From: Streptomyces angustmyceticus
Lineage (GTDB): Bacteria > Actinomycetota > Actinomycetes > Streptomycetales > Streptomycetaceae
NCBI RefSeq assembly: GCF_019933235.1
Contig: NZ_CP082945.1
Location: forward strand, 3,534,001-3,598,000
DNA: 64,000 nt
Direction of reading: 5' to 3'
The notes under the pieces are model-generated. The model searched no databases, was not told where the DNA came from, and was given only the letters and a program-made list of their open reading frames with translations. Positions 1 to 8,127 of the stretch are shown piece by piece. The stretch's first letter is position 1, and every line of letters begins with the position of its first letter. Both the position numbers and the translations under genes were made by a program.

Positions 1-240
1 CCCGAAACCCTCGACTCCGCGGTCTCCCCGCGCGGCTTCCGCCTGCTGGCGAAGGTCCCCCGGCTCCCCGGCACGGTCATCGACCGCCTCGTCGACCACT
101 TCGGCGGCCTGCAAAAGCTCCTCGCGGCCAGCGTCGACGACCTCCAGGCCGTCGACGGCGTCGGCGAGGCCCGCGCCCGCTCGGTCCGCGAGGGCCTGTC
201 CCGCCTGGCGGAGTCGTCGATCCTGGAGCGGTACGTCTGA
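1..240 (+). CDS. disA: DNA integrity scanning protein DisA, C-terminal fragment
   Basis: The reading frame is open from the first base and ends at TGA 238-240, giving the last 79 residues of a longer protein. DisA is a DNA-scanning diadenylate cyclase that makes c-di-AMP from two ATP. The catalytic DAC domain would lie upstream of the window. What is visible is the C-terminal helix-hairpin-helix region, with LLAKVPRLP, a first hairpin around [12 protein letters not shown], and the classic [16 protein letters not shown] hairpin that binds branched DNA. Its position upstream of mutY fits the Streptomyces order I recall. Only the tail is present, so the call rests on the HhH motif and on context. 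Confidence 0.85.
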   Translation, partial: PETLDSAVSPRGFRLLAKVPRLPGTVIDRLVDHFGGLQKLLAASVDDLQAVDGVGEARARSVREGLSRLAESSILERYV

Positions 241-285
241 TCCTGGGGCCGGTACGGGCGGGGATGCGCAGCCCCTGAGTTCGGC

Positions 286-304
286 CGGGCCCCGCGGGGG
301 CCCG
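286..304. terminator. Short GC-rich hairpin between convergent disA and VOC genes
   Basis: A perfect 8-bp stem (286-293 with 297-304) around a 3-nt loop lies between the stop of disA and the stop of the convergent VOC gene. There is no T tract, as is common for Streptomyces terminators. It could serve both strands. Confidence 0.5.
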
Positions 305-760
305 TCACGCCCGCCCGGCGGCGCCCTGAACGTCCGCCGGGACGCCCGCCCGGTGGTCCTGCCGGCGGTCCTGCCGCCGCACGGCCTCCGGCGTGACGGG
401 CGTGAAGAAGTTGATCAGATTCCCGTCCGGGTCCCGGAACAGCAGGGAGCGGTTGCCCCACGGCATCGTCGTCGGCTGCTGCACGAACGCACAGCCCAGA
501 GACGCCAGCCGCCGGTACTCCGCGTCGACGTCCGCCACCCGGAACTCGATGATCACCGTCCGGTTGGCGGCCGGGCGGGCGGAGTCCTCGCCGAACAGCG
601 CCACGGTGCGGCTGCTCGCCACCGCCAGCGTGCACGACGGCGTCACCAGCTCGGCGAAGTCAGGGGTCGACCACGCCGCCGGAACACCGGTGACCCGTTC
701 GTAGAACGCGACGAGACCGGCGACGTCGTGGGTGATCACACGCAGCGAAACAACGTTCAT
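305..760 (-). CDS. VOC (glyoxalase/bleomycin-resistance fold) family protein
   Basis: A 151-residue protein of the vicinal-oxygen-chelate superfamily. It has the paired beta-alpha-beta-beta-beta layout: an N-terminal module beginning MNVVSLRVITHDVAGLVAFYERVTG, and a second module with VADVDAEYRRLASLGC and the typical ending FRDPDGNLINFFTP, whose acidic and aromatic residues are characteristic. The start is the ATG at 760 because an AGGAAG ribosome site lies 7 nt upstream; the longer upstream extension is low-complexity read-through. Members are dioxygenases, glyoxalases or antibiotic-binding proteins, and the substrate cannot be read here. It diverges from the WYL regulator, which may control it. 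The C-terminal tail (about 25 residues after FFTPVTPEAV) is rich in Arg, Gln and Ala and unconserved-looking. Confidence 0.8.
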   Translation of the reverse strand: MNVVSLRVITHDVAGLVAFYERVTGVPAAWSTPDFAELVTPSCTLAVASSRTVALFGEDSARPAANRTVIIEFRVADVDAEYRRLASLGCAFVQQPTTMPWGNRSLLFRDPDGNLINFFTPVTPEAVRRQDRRQDHRAGVPADVQGAAGRA

Positions 761-945
761 GAGCGGCTTCCTGTCGGAGAGTCCCCCGGAGGTCCACCGG
801 GGTCGGCACCACGGTCCACCCCCGGGGTCGCACCACGGTGCCGACTGCACGGCACCGCGCACGCACCGGAGGAAGAGGCGCTGCCGACGAACGTAGAGCC
901 GATACCGGACAGAACCCGCCCGGTATACGCGGCACACTTTCCGGC

Positions 946-2196
946 GTGACCACCTCGACCGCCCGCGTGCTCGCACTGCTGGAGATCCTCCAGGGCAGCG
1001 GCCGCCACACCGTCCCCGACCTGGCCGCACGCCTCGGCGTCGACGAACGCACCGTCCGCCGCTACGCCGGCCACCTGCAGGACCTCGGCGTACCCGTCGA
1101 GTCGGTACGCGGCCGCTACGGCGGCTACCGGCTCCTCCCCGGCTACCGGATGCCCCCGCTGATGCTCACCGACGAAGAGGCCCTCGCCGTCCTCCTCGGC
1201 CTGCTGTCCGGCCGGAACACCGGACCGGCCACCACGTCCCCCGCCGCGACCGAGAGCGCCGCCGCCAAGATCCGCCGCGTACTGCCCAAACCCCTGGCAC
1301 GCCGGCTGGACGCCCTGCGCGAAACCACCGGCTTCACCACACGCCCCCACCCCACCCCGCCCCCGGAAACCCACACACTCCTCGCACTCGCCGAAGCCGC
1401 CCGCCACCAACACCCGGTAACCCTCACCTACACCGACCGCAACGCCCACACCACCACCCGCACCGTCCACCCCTACGGCCTCGTAGCCCACTCGGGGCGG
1501 TGGTATCTGACGGCGGGGGTGGGCGGTGGCGGGGTGACGGGCGGTGGGGCGGCGGCTGGTGGTTCGTCTGGGGCTGGTGGGGCTGCTGAAGCCGCCGATC
1601 ACGTCGGTCCCGTCGGTTCCGTCGGTTCCGTCGGTTCCGTCGGCGGGGCAGGCTCCGTCGCCGATTCCGCCGGTTCCGCCGATTCAGCTGATCCTGCCGA
1701 CTCCGCTGATCCCGTTGGGGAGTCCGGCGTCCCGGCCGACGAAGGGATACGTACCTTCCGGCTGGACCGGATCGCCGCCCTGACCGTGCAGCCGGGCTCC
1801 TTCACCGTCCCGCCGAACTTCGACCCGGTCACCACCCTGCTCGACGGCCTCGCCCGCACCCCCTGGGCCCACGAGGTCTCCCTCCGCGTCCACGGCAGCG
1901 TCGAGCACATCCGCAAGCACCTGCCCGCCGGGATCGCCACGCTGTCACCCGTCACGTCCGAGGGTGCCGGGGCACGTACGGGGGCAGGAAGGGAGGCCGA
2001 CGCGGCCACCGGCACCGAATGGGTCCACGTCCGCCTCCGGGCCGAGCGGCTCGACTGGATACCCTCCGTACTCGCCGCCCTGGACCGCCCGTTCGTCATC
2101 GAACACCCCACGGCCCTCCGCGACCTCGTCCGCGCCCTGGCCCACCGCCTCCACGAGAACGCCACCGCCGACGAGCCACCCCACCCACCCATGTGA
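946..2196 (+). CDS. YafY-type HTH/WYL transcriptional regulator with low-complexity insertion
   Basis: A 416-residue regulator. Residues about 1-60 form the HTH_11/DeoR-like helix-turn-helix (RVLALLEILQGSGRHTVPDLAARLGVDERTVRRY). This is followed by a WYL domain that senses ligands or nucleic acid, with HPYGLVAHSGRWYLTA carrying the WYL-type WYL triad near residue 186. A C-terminal WCX-like segment follows (WVHVRLRAERLDWIPSVLAAL). The GTG at 946 is chosen because the HTH begins directly after it. The oddity is an insertion of about 75 residues (roughly 191-265, Gly/Ala/Ser/Asp-rich, with a 9-bp DNA repeat) exactly where WYL proteins normally have a short turn before the FRLDRI strand. The divergent VOC gene is the nearest candidate target. 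Confidence 0.85.
   Translation: MTTSTARVLALLEILQGSGRHTVPDLAARLGVDERTVRRYAGHLQDLGVPVESVRGRYGGYRLLPGYRMPPLMLTDEEALAVLLGLLSGRNTGPATTSPAATESAAAKIRRVLPKPLARRLDALRETTGFTTRPHPTPPPETHTLLALAEAARHQHPVTLTYTDRNAHTTTRTVHPYGLVAHSGRWYLTAGVGGGGVTGGGAAAGGSSGAGGAAEAADHVGPVGSVGSVGSVGGAGSVADSAGSADSADPADSADPVGESGVPADEGIRTFRLDRIAALTVQPGSFTVPPNFDPVTTLLDGLARTPWAHEVSLRVHGSVEHIRKHLPAGIATLSPVTSEGAGARTGAGREADAATGTEWVHVRLRAERLDWIPSVLAALDRPFVIEHPTALRDLVRALAHRLHENATADEPPHPPM
1603..1647 (+). repeat. 9-bp in-frame minisatellite in the WYL regulator
   Basis: Five units of the form GTCGGTTCC (last one degenerate) lie head to tail and encode V-G-S repeats. The flanking 1510-1735 is also low complexity and continues with GCCGATTCC-like units encoding (A)DSA(D)P. 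The repeat lies in a surface turn of the WYL domain. Confidence 0.85.
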
Positions 2197-2371
2197 CCGG
2201 CCGGCCAGCGACATTCACGGTCATCGCGAAGGGGACAAGCGAAAGATGACGAGCTGAGCCCTACAGCCGCCCCCTCGACCAGCAACCAGCTGTCCGCCGG
2301 CCCGACGCCCGGCCCTCAACCGCTCCCCCCTACCCCTCCCCCGGCCCAGCAGCCGGCCCGCCGTCCACCCA

Positions 2372-3370
2372 TCAGTCCGCTCGGCGCAACGCCAGCGCCA
2401 CCGCCTCCTTCGCCGGGTCCAGCCCGAGCACGGGCCGGTCCGGACGCTGCGGCGCCACACCGCCGATCGCCTGCAGCCAGGCCCAGGTGTCGGCAACGGT
2501 TTCCGCGACGGGCCGGCAACGCAGCCCGGCCGCCAGCGCCTTGGACACGTCGACGCCGAAGAGCGCGTCCCTCAGCTCACCGGGCGCCAGCCACACCGGC
2601 AGCTCGGTCCAGGGCTCGATCCCGGCGGCGAGCACATGCTCCGGCGCGGTCCAGCGCAGCTCCGCATCCGAGCCGGTGACCTTCACGCAGCTCTCCAACA
2701 GCTCGCCCATGGTGGCGTGGCCGACCTCGCTCACCAGGCTGTACGGCCCACCCAGCCCGCCCTCCAGGGCGTCCAGCGTCCACTCGGCCAGGTCACGGAC
2801 GTCGATGTACTGCAGCGCCATCCCCCGCGGCCCCGGCGCGAGGACCGGGCCGCCGCGCGCGATCCGCCCCAGCCACCACGGCAGCCGCCCCACGTTCTCG
2901 TACGGCCCGAGGATCAGCCCCGCGCGCACCAGCAGCGCCCGCTCCCCGAACACCTCGGCCGCGGCCAGCTCGCCACCCCGCTTGGCCTGCGCGTAGTCCT
3001 CGGCGTCGGTGGCGTCCGAAGAGCCCGCCACCAGCGGCGCGCGCTCGTCGAGCCTGGCCGTGGGCGGGAAGGCATACACCGAGCCGCTGGACACATAGGC
3101 GTACGTCCCCACCCGCCCGGACAGCAGCCGCGCACTGTTCCGCACCACCGACGGCGCACCGCTCCAGGTGTCCACCACGGCGTCCCACTCGCCCTGTTCC
3201 AGGGCCGCGAGCCCCGCCGGGGCCCCACGGTCGCCGTGCAGCGCCGTCACGCCCTCCGGCGGCGCGTGGTTCCCGCGGTGGAAGACCGTCACCCCCCACC
3301 CGCGCGCCACCGCCGCCTCACTGACCGCCCGCCCCACGAACTCCGTTCCACCCAGCATCAGTAGCTTCAT
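2372..3370 (-). CDS. NAD-dependent epimerase/dehydratase (extended SDR) family protein
   Basis: A 332-residue Rossmann protein. The N-terminus MKLLMLGGTEFVGRAV carries the GGTxFVG nucleotide-binding turn typical of atypical or extended SDRs. VVDTWSGAPSVVRNSARLL and YAYVSSGSVYAF follow, the last holding the Ser/Tyr region, and YAQAKRGGELAAAEVFG supplies the Lys. Length and motifs fit a reductase acting on a nucleotide-linked or other small substrate, but the substrate is unknown. It is convergent with the WYL gene, and 175 nt without other features separate the two stops. The next gene on the same strand ends 266 nt upstream, so it is probably transcribed alone. Confidence 0.82.
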   Translation of the reverse strand: MKLLMLGGTEFVGRAVSEAAVARGWGVTVFHRGNHAPPEGVTALHGDRGAPAGLAALEQGEWDAVVDTWSGAPSVVRNSARLLSGRVGTYAYVSSGSVYAFPPTARLDERAPLVAGSSDATDAEDYAQAKRGGELAAAEVFGERALLVRAGLILGPYENVGRLPWWLGRIARGGPVLAPGPRGMALQYIDVRDLAEWTLDALEGGLGGPYSLVSEVGHATMGELLESCVKVTGSDAELRWTAPEHVLAAGIEPWTELPVWLAPGELRDALFGVDVSKALAAGLRCRPVAETVADTWAWLQAIGGVAPQRPDRPVLGLDPAKEAVALALRRAD

Positions 3371-3636
3371 GACGCCGACTATCCCGGACGACCCCGACCT
3401 CAGCAGCCCCGCTCGCTCCCAGCAGAACCGCTACGGGCGGAACCCCGAAGACACATACGAGCCAGGCGCATACGAGCAAAATCCGGCGCACGCACAGCCA
3501 CAGCGCGCGCCCCGCCGCGGAGACGGCCCCCGGACAACATGACACCGGAACGACACGGCCCTCCGCAGAAAGCCTGGCCTCCCCGGCCCTCGGCCCCCGC
3601 CTCTGGGCACCTCAGCGGCGCCTCAGCCCTCAGCCT

Positions 3637-4461
3637 TTAGCTCTCGGCCAGGACAAACGTCGTATGGACCGTGTCCAGCCCGGGCACCTTCGCCTCGATC
3701 AGGTACTTGCCGGACGGCACCGTGGCCGAGCTCGGAGTGGCGCACTGCGGGCCGCTGGCCCGCCGGTCCCACACGATGGTGCGCTTCACGGAACCCTTGG
3801 CCGGCACCTGCAGCAGCGCGGGCCGGGTGCCCGACGGGCAGTCGTTCGAGGCCCACACCCGGTCGTCGCCCGCGGTGTCCGTGATGGTGAGCACCGCGGC
3901 CTTCTGCCCGAGGTCCACCTTGCACGCGTCACCGGCACCGTTCTTGACCGTCAGCTCGAACGTCGGCTTGGCACTCGGCGCATAGGACTTCTTGACGCTG
4001 TGGAGCACCAACTCCGCCTCATCCGAGACACAGTTGGGGAGCGAGGAACTCGCATCGACGGCGTTCTTGCCGGAGCCCTGGCCGAGCGGCCCATCGGGAA
4101 CGGAACCCGAACTTCCGGAACCGCCCACGGAGTCACCACCGGACTCGTCGCCACCGCCGGCCGCGCCCGAGCCACCGCCGGAACCGGAGTCCGAACCCCC
4201 GCCACCGCTCGACTCGTCGCGCCCGCCCGGCTTTTGATCATCCGCGGGCCCGCTGGCGGAGGGCCCGGGCGTGATGGAGGTCGCGGGCCCCTTGCCGTGG
4301 GGCCCCTTGCCCTCATCGCCACTCTTGCCGCCGCTTGCGCCCCAGTTGAGGGCCCACACGACCAGAAGGGCGAGCAGTACGACGATGGCCAGCGCAACGG
4401 CCCTCCGCCGCCAGTAGATGGAGGAGGGAAGCGGCCCGATCGGATTGCGCAGTGATCCCAC
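3637..4461 (-). CDS. Membrane-anchored or secreted protein with Ser/Gly linker and DUF4232-like domain
   Basis: A 274-residue protein of unknown function. Residues about 18-42 (RRRAVALAIVVLLALLVVWALNWG) form a single transmembrane helix after a short basic cytoplasmic tail. Residues about 50-130 are a Gly/Ser/Asp-rich linker. The C-terminal 130 residues form a compact domain with paired cysteines (LPNCVSD, DACKVDLG, NDCPSG, GPQCATP), with hydrophobic strands such as KPTFELTVKNG and GKYLIEAKVPGLDTVHTTFVL. The folding looks like an extracytoplasmic beta-sandwich held by disulfides. Streptomyces have several paralogues of this kind. It is preceded by a long gap and stands alone. The anchoring is well supported; the role is not known. 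Confidence 0.72.
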   Translation of the reverse strand: MGSLRNPIGPLPSSIYWRRRAVALAIVVLLALLVVWALNWGASGGKSGDEGKGPHGKGPATSITPGPSASGPADDQKPGGRDESSGGGGSDSGSGGGSGAAGGGDESGGDSVGGSGSSGSVPDGPLGQGSGKNAVDASSSLPNCVSDEAELVLHSVKKSYAPSAKPTFELTVKNGAGDACKVDLGQKAAVLTITDTAGDDRVWASNDCPSGTRPALLQVPAKGSVKRTIVWDRRASGPQCATPSSATVPSGKYLIEAKVPGLDTVHTTFVLAES

Positions 4462-4938
4462 GCGGAAACTCTACGAGAGATCAGCCGCCACACCGGCCAG
4501 TACCCGCCGTATCCGACTGCAACTTTTCCCATGATCAGCCCGGACCCGCCGGCCCGTCCCTCCACAGACAACTCCCGGGCCCCGTTTCCTGCCCCCATCC
4601 CGCCCTAACGCCTCTGATACAGGCTTAGTTCGGATAGGTCACACTCCGCTCACTCCGTCACCACTTCCGCTCGGTGCGCCATCGACGACCGACGGACCGG
4701 AGGGCCCAACCGATGCCCGAGCGCAGGAGCAGGCACGGACCCAACGGAAGAGGGCCCGCCCAGAGAGAAGAGGGCACGCCCGGAGCCAGGGGCCGCCCCT
4801 GAGACAGCCTCGCCCCGGGCCAGGCTCAGCCCGGAAACGCCATCGCCCCAGGTCGGCATGCCCACCCAGCCCTCAGCCCCAGCCCCCCGGCCGCCGCCGA
4901 CCGGGCAAAGGCCAGTCCCGCCCCGTCCCGCCGCGACC
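4462..4938. other. Intergenic region, 477 bp
   Basis: No convincing gene. The stretch holds the upstream region of the membrane-anchored protein gene (read leftward from 4461) and the 3' flank of the flavin-reductase-like gene. Codon-position GC bias is absent from the short open frames. I see no hairpin with a strong stem and no repeat. Confidence 0.6.
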
Positions 4939-5733
4939 TCACCGGCCCGACGACCACTCCTCCTTGTGACCGAAGCCCTGCCCGTTGTCGATCAGCCGCA
5001 GCCAGTCGGGCCGCAGCTCCCACAGCGCGGTCCGCTCCAGGGCATCGCGCAGCCGCTCGCTCGTCGCGACAAAGGGGAAACGCTCCAGATAGACCCGCCA
5101 GCCGGCCTCCCGCTCCGCGCCGGTCAGCGTGCGGCAGCCGCCCCGCCCTTGAAGCCCGGTCAGGCCGGTCCACTCCTGGCCGTCCCGCTGGGCCGTGAAC
5201 GCAACCCGCGCCCCCGGCTCCGCGAGGGCCCGGCCGTGCCGTGTGGTGGCCGACGTGACGAAGTACAGCGCGGGCCCCGCCCCGGCCTCCGCGCCGCCCT
5301 GCACGTCGGTGGCGTACAGCACCGCGCACGCCTGCGGCCCCTCCTCGTCCACGTACGCCAGGGTCATCGTCGTATGCGCGGCCAGCGCCCGCCGGATCCC
5401 CTCCGGACACGGGCCACCACCCGTCCCCGCCGCTTCGCCGGATCCCGCAGCGCCGTCCGAGCCCCACTCGCCACCCGATCCCGCCGCGCCACCCGGCCCC
5501 GCAGCACCGCCTGACGCCCCAGCACCGCCTGGCGCCCCGGCACGGCCGGATGCACCGGCGCCCCTCCCCCCAGCCATACCCGCGCCCGAGCCCACCTCGT
5601 CCGAGCCCGCCACGCCCGAGCCCGCCGCGCCCGACTCGGCCGCGTCGCCCCTCCCAGCCGCACCACCGGGCCTCAGCGCACCGCTCATCCTCACCGCACC
5701 GCTCCTATCGCCCGTCCCGCGCATCCGCTCCAT
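4939..5733 (-). CDS. Pyridoxamine 5'-phosphate oxidase-like FMN-binding protein with Gly/Ala N-terminus
   Basis: A 264-residue protein. The C-terminal 160 residues form a split-barrel FMN-binding domain of the PNPOx-like superfamily: TMTLAYVDEEGPQACAVLYATD, then ALYFVTSATTRHGRALAEPGARVAFTAQ, then EWTGLTGLQGRGGCRTLTGAE. The ending GWRVYLERFPFV...LWELRPDWLRLIDNGQGFGHKEEW resembles the COG3787/YhbP type. Residues about 18-100 are almost only Gly, Ala, Ser and Glu. The ATG at 5733 has a GAGG site 9 nt upstream; a downstream ATG at 5688 is possible. The reaction is unknown, and these proteins may bind FMN, F420 or haem. It diverges from mutY. Confidence 0.75.
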   Translation of the reverse strand: MERMRGTGDRSGAVRMSGALRPGGAAGRGDAAESGAAGSGVAGSDEVGSGAGMAGGRGAGASGRAGAPGGAGASGGAAGPGGAAGSGGEWGSDGAAGSGEAAGTGGGPCPEGIRRALAAHTTMTLAYVDEEGPQACAVLYATDVQGGAEAGAGPALYFVTSATTRHGRALAEPGARVAFTAQRDGQEWTGLTGLQGRGGCRTLTGAEREAGWRVYLERFPFVATSERLRDALERTALWELRPDWLRLIDNGQGFGHKEEWSSGR

Positions 5734-6010
5734 GCCCGCATCCTCGCTTTCCCTGCCAATCCCTGCGTTCCCTGCGTTCCCTGCTTGCCGCCTCCATATA
5801 TTCCAGCAACGATTACGGAGAGTGACTAGTTCCCCCGGAATGTAATCAGCCCCGGCCCCCGTGCCGCACCCCGAAGCCGCCGCGCCCTCCTCCTACCGCC
5901 GGTAGCCGCCACCCGTGCGTATGTGGTCGTCCTGCGTGCGGGTGGGCGCGCGGCGGGGCGGCCCGGCGCGTTTCCCGGGCGGCGTCGGACGTGCCAGGAT
6001 CGGCAGTGCC

Positions 6011-6967
6011 ATGACTTCGACGCCTGTCACCACCACTGCCACGACCGCCGCCACCGAGACCGCTTCTGCCGCCGGTGCGGCCGCGGAAGCCGACGGGACC
6101 GCGCTGCACGGCCCGGTCACCGACTGGTTCGACGAGCACGCCCGCGATCTGCCCTGGCGCCGCCCCGAGGCGGGCGCCTGGGGTGTGATGGTGAGCGAGT
6201 TCATGCTGCAGCAGACCCCGGTCAGCAGAGTGCTGCCGGTCTACGAGCAGTGGCTGGCCCGCTGGCCCCGCCCCGCCGACCTGGCCGCCGAGGCGCCGGG
6301 CGAGGCGGTACGGGCCTGGGGCCGGCTCGGCTACCCGCGCCGCGCCCTGCGGTTGCACGCCGCCGCCTCCGCGATACAGGAGCGGCACGGCGGCGACGTG
6401 CCCCGTGAGCACGGCCAGTTGCTGGCGTTGCCCGGCGTCGGCGAGTACACGGCGGCCGCGGTCGCCTCGTTCGCGTACGGGCAGCGGCACGCGGTGCTGG
6501 ACACCAATGTGCGCCGGGTGTTCGCGCGCGCGGTGGCCGGCCGGCAGTTCCCGCCGAACGCCACCACGGCGGCGGAGCGCAAGCTCGCGCGGCAGTTGCT
6601 GCCCGAGGACGAGAAGCTGGCGGCGCGCTGGGCGGCGGCCACGATGGAGCTGGGTGCGCTGCTGTGCACGGCGCGTGCTCCGGAGTGCGGGCGCTGCCCG
6701 ATCGCCGCGCAGTGTGCCTGGCGGCGGGCCGGGTCGCCGGCGCACGACGGTCCGGCGCGTCGTACGCAGACGTATGCCGGTACGGACCGGCAGGTGCGGG
6801 GCAAGCTGCTCGCGGTGCTGCGCGAGGCGGTGTCGCCGGTGCCGCAGCAGGCGCTGGACGCGGTGTGGGACGAGCCGGTGCAGCGGGCGCGGGCGCTGGA
6901 CGGGCTGGTCTCGGACGGTTTGGTGGAGCCGCTCGGCGGTGGCCGCTATCGGTTGCCGCTCACGTAG
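6011..6967 (+). CDS. mutY: A/G-specific adenine glycosylase
   Basis: A 318-residue base-excision repair enzyme that removes adenine mispaired with 8-oxoguanine or guanine. After a 30-residue Thr/Ala-rich leader come the catalytic-Glu segment (SEFMLQQTPVSRV) and the HhH motif (LPGVGEYTAAAVASFAYG), with the catalytic Asp in LDTNVRRV. The [4Fe-4S] ligands C219, C226, C229 and C235 are in the C-X6-C-X2-C-X5-C spacing. The MutT-like C-terminal domain of E. coli MutY is replaced by a short winged-helix-like tail, normal for actinobacteria. The start is the ATG at 6011, since translation upstream has no conserved sequence. A perfect hairpin follows the gene. Proximity to disA groups two DNA-integrity genes. 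Confidence 0.93.
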   Translation: MTSTPVTTTATTAATETASAAGAAAEADGTALHGPVTDWFDEHARDLPWRRPEAGAWGVMVSEFMLQQTPVSRVLPVYEQWLARWPRPADLAAEAPGEAVRAWGRLGYPRRALRLHAAASAIQERHGGDVPREHGQLLALPGVGEYTAAAVASFAYGQRHAVLDTNVRRVFARAVAGRQFPPNATTAAERKLARQLLPEDEKLAARWAAATMELGALLCTARAPECGRCPIAAQCAWRRAGSPAHDGPARRTQTYAGTDRQVRGKLLAVLREAVSPVPQQALDAVWDEPVQRARALDGLVSDGLVEPLGGGRYRLPLT

Positions 6968-7006
6968 TGCGGCGCTCACGCGTACGCGATTGCCTGTAAG
7001 ACGGAG

Positions 7007-7040
7007 GAAGGGCGCGGTCACTTCGGCGGCCGCGCCCTTC
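7007..7040 (+). terminator. mutY terminator hairpin
   Basis: A perfect 11-bp stem pairs 7007-7017 (GAAGGGCGCGG) with 7030-7040, with a 12-nt loop, 40 nt after the mutY stop codon. Confidence 0.7.
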
Positions 7041-7250
7041 GGCGTCGGGCGGCCCTGGCTGACCGGGTGTCACCTTTCGCCGTACTTGACCGGAAAGCGC
7101 CCCCGATACGACCGGAAGAAGACCTTCCCTTTGTGCGATGACCCCCGCGTCACGGCCGGTCGGCCTTTCGGCGGGGGTGCTCCTCCCTCCGGAGGATGAC
7201 GTGCGGCAGGCCGTCGTCCGTCCGAGGTATGACCCCTGGCGGGCTGTTAC

Positions 7251-7278
7251 ACAACCGAGGGTTTTCCGTGCACTCGCT
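7251..7278 (+). promoter_or_regulatory. Candidate SigE-autoregulated promoter upstream of sigE
   Basis: ACAACC at 7251-7256 is followed after 16 nt by CTCGCT at 7273-7278. SigE promoters of S. coelicolor are, as I recall, marked by AAC in the -35 and TC in the -10, and sigE itself is SigE-dependent. The match is short. The site lies 115 nt upstream of the start codon. Confidence 0.4.
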
Positions 7279-7392
7279 GTGGGGCCGACGCACATTACGC
7301 CGCAACACCCCCTCCGTAGCGTCTTCCTCGTGCTGGAGATGACCGCCAGCACGGTCAACGTGGGGAATCGTAAGCGGATCGGAGGCGTCGAC

Positions 7393-7944
7393 ATGGCGAC
7401 CAGCGGCGGCAAGGTACTGGACTTCGAAGAGTACGTGCGTACCCGGCAGGAGGCCCTGCTGCGCAGCGCCCGGCGCCTGGTGCCCGACCCGGTCGACGCC
7501 CAGGATCTGCTGCAGACGGCACTGGTCCGCACGTACGGCCGCTGGGACGGCATCGCGGACAAGTCGCTGGCCGACGCCTACCTCCGCCGCGTCATGATCA
7601 ACACGCGGACCGAGTGGTGGCGGGCGCGCAAGCTGGAAGAGGTGCCCACCGAGCAGCTTCCGGACGCGAGCGTGGACGACGGCACGGAGCAGCGCGCCGA
7701 CCGCGCGCTACTGATGGACATCCTCGGGGTGCTGGCTCCCAAGCAGCGCAGCGTCGTCGTGCTGCGACACTGGGAGCAGATGAGCACGGAGGAGACCGCC
7801 GCGGCGCTGGGCATGTCCACGGGGACGGTCAAGAGCACGCTGCACCGTGCGCTGGCCCGGCTGCGTCAGGAGCTGCAGATGCGTGACATCGACGCGCGGA
7901 TGCTGGAGCGCGGCGAGCGGGGGCGGGAGCGGTGCGCGGCCTGA
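7393..7944 (+). CDS. sigE: ECF RNA polymerase sigma factor SigE (cell-envelope stress)
   Basis: A 183-residue ECF sigma factor. Sigma-2 spans about residues 10-75 (EEYVRTRQEALLRSARRLVPDPVDAQDLLQTALVRTYGRWD). Sigma-4 spans about residues 105-160 (LLMDILGVLAPKQRSVVVLRHWEQMSTEETAAALGMSTGTVKSTLHRALARLRQEL). The ATG at 7393 has GGAGG 7 nt upstream. The sequence and the following cseA-cseB-cseC genes identify it as the envelope-stress sigma factor that drives cell-wall biosynthesis genes when CseC senses peptidoglycan damage. There is no cognate anti-sigma gene, which fits the known scheme in which control is at transcription by CseB. A 183-nt gap precedes cseA. Confidence 0.93.
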   Translation: MATSGGKVLDFEEYVRTRQEALLRSARRLVPDPVDAQDLLQTALVRTYGRWDGIADKSLADAYLRRVMINTRTEWWRARKLEEVPTEQLPDASVDDGTEQRADRALLMDILGVLAPKQRSVVVLRHWEQMSTEETAAALGMSTGTVKSTLHRALARLRQELQMRDIDARMLERGERGRERCAA

Positions 7945-8127
7945 CCGGCGGCACGCGGCGCTCCGCGGGCCGGCGAGCGGCACAACCGGCATCACACCAC
8001 ATGCGAGACGAAGTGCGCCTTTACCGATGAAAACGGACACGGCGCCAGGCGCCTTACGGCTCGCAGCGCGACGCGCGACAATCTCCTCAGGAACAGCGGC
8101 GGCATCGGCAGCTGTGCGAGCAGCACG

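Larger units (their letters stand above)
6968..7392 (+). other. Intergenic region between mutY and sigE
   Basis: This 425-bp stretch holds the mutY terminator and the sigE upstream region. An open frame from an ATG at 7138 runs into sigE in phase, but it lacks a ribosome site and conserved sequence, so I treat it as leader. Nothing else is evident. Confidence 0.6.

Noticed and set aside
7138..7392. 85-residue N-terminal extension of SigE
   Set aside because: The ECF sigma-2 region begins right after the ATG at 7393, which has GGAGG upstream; the extension has no domain and no ribosome site.
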